Source: Oscillospiraceae bacterium
Lineage (GTDB): Bacteria > Bacillota > Clostridia > Oscillospirales > Ruminococcaceae
DNA length: 6,961 nt
Reading direction: 5' to 3'
NCBI GenBank assembly: GCA_031285945.1
Contig: JAITVF010000041.1
Span: 1-6,961 of the forward strand
Shown here: one piece after another, positions 6,632 to 6,961 of the stretch
Layout: every line of letters begins with the position of its first letter
Position numbering within the stretch: position 1 is the stretch's first letter
Translations under genes and position numbers: made by a program
Notes under the pieces: generated by a model
What the model was told of the DNA's origin: nothing
The model's database searches: none
The model's input: only the letters and a program-made list of their open reading frames with translations

Positions 6632-6961
6632 ATGCTGGAAGTCATTCTCCCGATAGTGTCATTTGTTATAGGAGCGGCTATCGCCTTTCTGGTGGGCGTT
6701 CAGTATAGAAAGCGGTTCGCCGAGGCAGAACTCGGCTCCGCCGAAGAAGAGGCTAAGCGAATAGTAAGCGAGGCAATCAAAAATGCTGAAAGCAAAAAAC
6801 GGGAAGCTCTGGTAGAAGCAAAAGACGAGATATACAAAATGCGCAACGACGCGGAAAAAGACCTTAAGGAGCGCAGGGCCGAGGTAACGCGACTTGAGCG
6901 CCGCGCACAGCAAAAGGAAGAATCGCTGGATAAGCGCACCGACAAGCTTGAAAAAAAGGAA
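6632..6961 (+). CDS. rny: Ribonuclease Y, N-terminal part (runs off the right edge)
   Basis: The first 110 codons, with no stop before the window ends, encode the typical N-terminus of RNase Y (YmdA family). This membrane-anchored endoribonuclease starts mRNA decay in many Firmicutes. Residues 4-23 form one hydrophobic membrane segment (VILPIVSFVIGAAIAFLVGV), followed by a basic stop (QYRKR). A long charged coiled coil with the family-like AEEEAKRIVSEAIKNAE (37-53) and KKREALVEAKDEI (55-67) fills the rest. The catalytic KH and HD domains, expected in a protein of about 510-520 residues, lie beyond the edge, so activity cannot be judged. The ATG is supported by AGGAGGT and a near-consensus promoter. 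The gene is divergent from thrS. A coiled coil alone would be weak evidence; the membrane segment plus the specific motif order makes the call firm. Confidence 0.9.
   Translation, partial: MLEVILPIVSFVIGAAIAFLVGVQYRKRFAEAELGSAEEEAKRIVSEAIKNAESKKREALVEAKDEIYKMRNDAEKDLKERRAEVTRLERRAQQKEESLDKRTDKLEKKE

Noticed and set aside
6659..6945. Minus-strand open frames opposite the start of rny (6659-6913 and 6700-6945)
   Set aside because: They mirror the coiled-coil coding region of RNase Y, whose frame has a promoter, ribosome-binding site and family motifs.
1..6961. CRISPR arrays, insertion sequences, tRNA/rRNA genes, phage or defence modules
   Set aside because: No repeat-spacer pattern, transposase motif, terminal inverted repeats, structural RNA gene or defence domain was seen. 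The genes are ordinary housekeeping, signalling and cell-wall genes.

Overview
The window looks like ordinary chromosome from a Gram-positive bacterium of the Firmicutes, most likely class Clostridia. Three things point that way. The threonyl-tRNA synthetase gene is under a tRNA-sensing T-box riboswitch, the start of an RNase Y gene is present, and there is a large membrane-anchored LysM/G5/M23 cell-wall peptidase. Promoters are of the housekeeping sigma-A type and intrinsic terminators are strong. The species cannot be named from the sequence alone.

Layout. (1) Bases 1-1373 (+) hold the 3' part of a hybrid sensor histidine kinase with a PAS end, HisKA, HATPase and receiver domain. Its N-terminus lies beyond the left edge. 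(2) It converges with a YgjP/DUF45-type zinc metallopeptidase at 1425-2105 (-). (3) Upstream of that, also on the minus strand, is a 599-residue M23 endopeptidase at 2239-4038 with its own TTGATT-17-TATAAT promoter. (4) Bases 4039-4201 are a dense control region holding the M23 promoter, a strong thrS terminator and a further long imperfect hairpin. (5) thrS occupies 4202-6106 (-), preceded by a T-box leader (about 6412-6152) and a TTGACA-17-TAACAT promoter. (6) A divergent promoter (TTGACA-17-TAAAAT) drives a gene at 6632 (+) that is the first 110 codons of RNase Y (rny). It runs off the right edge with no stop codon.

How the genes work together. The thrS, M23 and YgjP-like genes point the same way. 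thrS and M23 are separate transcription units, divided by a terminator and a promoter. The 133-base gap below M23 also contains a hairpin, so linkage of M23 to the YgjP-like gene is uncertain. The clearest regulatory story is thrS. Uncharged tRNA-Thr should pair with an ACC specifier and a UGGA T-box bulge, stabilise an antiterminator and allow read-through. The mutually exclusive terminator can be drawn base by base.

I found no sign of a novel defence, mobile or biosynthetic system. There is no CRISPR array, insertion sequence, tRNA or rRNA gene. The points most worth a second look are the regulatory RNA structures, the thrS start codon, the odd N-terminal topology of the M23 protein, and the AT-richer kinase gene.
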